Source: Planctomycetaceae bacterium
GTDB lineage: Bacteria > Planctomycetota > Planctomycetia > Pirellulales > Pirellulaceae
Length of the DNA stretch: 6,366 nt
Assembly: GCA_007129635.1 (NCBI GenBank)
Contig: SKVE01000768.1
Location: forward strand, 1 to 6,366
Direction of reading: 5' to 3'
The translations under genes and the position numbers were made by a program. Numbering within the stretch: position 1 is the first letter of the stretch; every line of letters starts with the position of its first letter. Under the pieces are notes generated by a model. The model worked only from the letters and a program-made list of their open reading frames with translations, was not told the DNA's origin and did no database searches. Shown here one piece after another: positions 5,011 to 6,366 of this stretch.

Positions 5011-5327
5011 GGTTGGCACGGTGCTTGCTCCTCGGTTGATCGCCACGAATGACGGCTGACAAACGGAACGATGGCGGCCCAGGCATGACCGCGGCGTGTC
5101 CGAGGCGACAGGTGGAGGCCCGCAGGCAAGAGCACCGGCCCGCAGGCATGAAAGAGCTGGACCCTCCGGCTGACGGCTCCGCTTGTTCGCCGAGCAGAGC
5201 ACCGCCGCCGCCAATCGTCTGGCTGGCGAAACACAGTGCAAAAAATCGAAGCGTCGGTCCGGGGATCACAACTGAATCCCCGTGTGGCCCAATCAGCAGC
5301 GATCGGTCGGCGACCGGTCATCTCGGA
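5011..5327. other. Gene-free region with short direct repeats
   Basis: No frame on either strand gives a recognisable protein. A GC-rich motif recurs: GGCCCAGGCATGA (5076-5088), GGCCCGCAGGCA (5117-5128) and GGCCCGCAGGCA (5137-5148), the last two exactly 20 bp apart. Further on is a hairpin GGGGAT/ATCCCC (5261-5266 with 5276-5281). The left part could hold unrecognisable remains of the pseudogene. I could not identify any of this as an insertion sequence. Confidence 0.55.
5117..5148. repeat. Pair of 12 bp direct repeats, period 20
   Basis: GGCCCGCAGGCA appears at 5117-5128 and 5137-5148, both followed by AG/TG purine-rich sequence. A third, one-base-different relative (GGCCCAGGCATGA) is at 5076-5088. 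Too few and too short to be a typical iteron set or CRISPR. Confidence 0.6.
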
Positions 5328-5576
5328 TCAGCCCTCTTCATCTTCCAGCTCAGGTATCTCACTGGCAGGAATGGCAACTCGCATGGATCTGGCTACACCC
5401 GGCTCTCGCGTGATCAGTCCCAGCTCGTCCAGCTTGACGATCATCTGATGGACGCTCGGCGGTGAGACCCGGAAATACTTAGCGATGTCCAGTTCCGCTG
5501 GCCCTTGGCGGTGGAGCTTACGATAGAGATGAATCAAGGCAAGGTACTGCCCCTGCTTCTTCGTGAATTTTGCCAT
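5328..5576 (-). CDS. Small winged-helix DNA-binding protein (LexA/MarR-like)
   Basis: The product is 82 residues. It is a single winged helix-turn-helix domain: helix 1 in KKQGQYLALIHLYRKLHR (6-23), the helix-turn-helix in PAELDIAKYFRVSPPSVHQMIVKLDELGLI (26-55), with S38-PPSVHQMI as recognition helix, and the wing TREPGVARSMRVAI (56-69). The same fold and the KYF(R)VSPPSVHQM pattern are found in small stand-alone LexA-N-terminal/MarR-like proteins in many bacteria. The acidic tail PELEDEEG ends the protein; there is no LexA protease domain, no sensor domain and no metal-binding motif. The ATG lies 1 bp past the stop of the ADP-ribosylglycohydrolase gene, so the two are one transcript and translation is probably coupled (only a weak GAGGG at some distance upstream). 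Its target is unknown; autoregulation of the operon is a reasonable guess, but the operon promoter is outside the window. Confidence 0.88.
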   Translation of the reverse strand: MAKFTKKQGQYLALIHLYRKLHRQGPAELDIAKYFRVSPPSVHQMIVKLDELGLITREPGVARSMRVAIPASEIPELEDEEG

Positions 5577-5577
5577 G

Positions 5578-6366
5578 TCACCCGTTGCCCTCGCATTTCG
5601 AGACCCCGAATCGTTGATAGAACTCGTCTACCACCCTCCTGAGCTGGTCGTCCAGGTAGGCGAGCGTCCGCCCCGCAATCTCGTCGGGAACGCCCCAATA
5701 CGCCTCGGCGATCCCACCCGCGATACACGCCATCGTGTCCGCATCGCCTCCCAGGGAAATCGCGTTGCGAACAGCGTCCTCGAAGTCGCTGGCTTCCAGA
5801 AACGCTACAATCGACTGAGGCACGGAACCCCGGCACGACACGTCGAACTCGTACGTCTCGCGGATGTCGCTAAGCTGAGTGGACAGGTCGTAACCGAACC
5901 GCTCTTCAAGTTTCTCACGGATCGCCTGCTTGTCGCTGCCGGTGCGAGCCAAGTAGATCGCCACGGCGGTGGCTTGAGCACCACGGATGCCTTCCGGGTG
6001 GTTGTGCGTGACTGCTGCCGTACGTTCGGCGTGTTGCATGACCTCGTCCAGCGAATCGTAGGCGAACCCGACCGGGCTAACCCGCATCGCCGATCCGTTG
6101 CCCCAACTGTTGTACGGCTCGCGGCGACGAAGGAGCGCCCATTCGATGAAGTAACCGCCGAAACCTGCTTGAGGATACCGATGAAAGTAGTCGTGCAAGG
6201 TATCGACCAGATCCGATTCCAATAGGATTGACTCAGCGACCGCGACGGTCAGAACCGTATCGTCTGTGAAACGGCTATGCCGATCGAACAATGGAAACCG
6301 CTTCGTCTTCGTACCAACCCCTTCGTGGACAGCCTCCGCAGGAACCAGGACATCCGAGCTGGTCCA
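5578..6366 (-). CDS. ADP-ribosylglycohydrolase family protein (5' end outside the window)
   Basis: About 262 residues are visible; the frame stays open to the right edge without an ATG or GTG, so the start lies beyond 6366. Family signatures are clear: KTKRFPLFDRHSRFTDDT, with the metal-binding T-D-D (FTDDT at 6256-6270), the internal W-GNGSAMRVSPVG, THNHPEGIRGAQA, and GGDADT (5734-5751) followed by MACIAGGIAEAYWG, which supplies the second pair of metal-binding aspartates and threonine. The family (DraG/ARH-like) uses two Mg or Mn ions to remove ADP-ribose from proteins or small molecules; the fold is all-helical and cytoplasmic. All expected metal ligands are present, so it is probably active. 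The first 15 or so visible residues (TSSDVLVPAEAVHEG) do not show the usual GAxxGDxxGSxYE opening, which is odd. A TTG at 6289-6291 is inside the conserved FPLF and is not the start. The gene is followed 1 bp later by the winged-helix gene. The substrate cannot be told. Confidence 0.9.
   Translation of the reverse strand, partial: WTSSDVLVPAEAVHEGVGTKTKRFPLFDRHSRFTDDTVLTVAVAESILLESDLVDTLHDYFHRYPQAGFGGYFIEWALLRRREPYNSWGNGSAMRVSPVGFAYDSLDEVMQHAERTAAVTHNHPEGIRGAQATAVAIYLARTGSDKQAIREKLEERFGYDLSTQLSDIRETYEFDVSCRGSVPQSIVAFLEASDFEDAVRNAISLGGDADTMACIAGGIAEAYWGVPDEIAGRTLAYLDDQLRRVVDEFYQRFGVSKCEGNG

Noticed and set aside
5261..5281. Terminator for the winged-helix gene
   Set aside because: The GGGGAT/ATCCCC stem is only 6 bp with a 9 base loop, and the T-tract on the - strand (5240-5245) begins 15 bases beyond it, too far for a standard intrinsic terminator.
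4814..5321. Several overlapping - strand open frames of 119-151 residues
   Set aside because: Each covers only a piece of the broken pseudogene plus unrelated sequence; none gives a coherent protein over its full length.
5563..6225. 220-residue + strand open frame
   Set aside because: It is antisense to the ADP-ribosylglycohydrolase, whose conserved motifs are unmistakable; the + frame shows no domain.
6289..6291. TTG start codon for the ADP-ribosylglycohydrolase
   Set aside because: It lies within the conserved KTKRFPLF segment and the frame continues open upstream to the edge.

Overview
The window looks like accessory-to-ordinary chromosome from a planctomycete, probably of the Pirellula/Rhodopirellula type. 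This is inferred from gene content, not from a marker gene: a secreted tandem DUF1080 (3-keto-disaccharide hydrolase-type) protein, a secreted twin YHS-like cysteine protein, a receiver domain fused to an RsbW-type ATPase, a long pentapeptide-repeat protein, and intergenic DNA full of mosaic palindromic repeats. Coding regions are moderately GC-rich and starts are a mix of ATG and GTG with clear Shine-Dalgarno sequences.

Layout. Bases 1-397 are a repeat cluster: a composite unit of about 110-150 bp, made of a leader, a 28-29 bp core and a GC hairpin, occurs three times, with extra and truncated core copies, and seems to run off the left edge. Bases 398-872 hold no convincing gene, but contain further hairpins and a perfect dyad before the first gene. 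On the + strand follow the YHS-like protein (873-1322), a strong intrinsic terminator (1388-1420), the tandem DUF1080 protein (1532-2884), a response regulator/ATPase (2933-3856) and a pentapeptide-repeat protein (3859-4506). The last two are separated by 2 bp and are almost certainly co-transcribed; the DUF1080 gene may belong to the same transcript (48 bp gap).

From 4534 the - strand dominates. First comes the decayed C-terminal end of a large protein (4534 to about 5010), with two in-frame stops and one frameshift; it resembles the DUF4038 / putative collagen-binding glycoside-hydrolase-like proteins. A stretch of about 320 bp without a gene follows. Then there is a two-gene - strand operon that enters from the right edge: an ADP-ribosylglycohydrolase (5578 to beyond 6366) and, 1 bp downstream, a small LexA/MarR-like winged-helix protein (5328-5576).

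How the genes may work together. The receiver-ATPase and pentapeptide protein form the most intriguing pair: a phosphorylation input joined to an anti-sigma-type kinase fold, with no DNA-binding output, translated together with a predicted beta-helix scaffold that ends in a basic/tryptophan tail. The ADP-ribosylglycohydrolase and winged-helix protein form a second candidate unit. I see no CRISPR array, tRNA, rRNA, transposase or phage gene.
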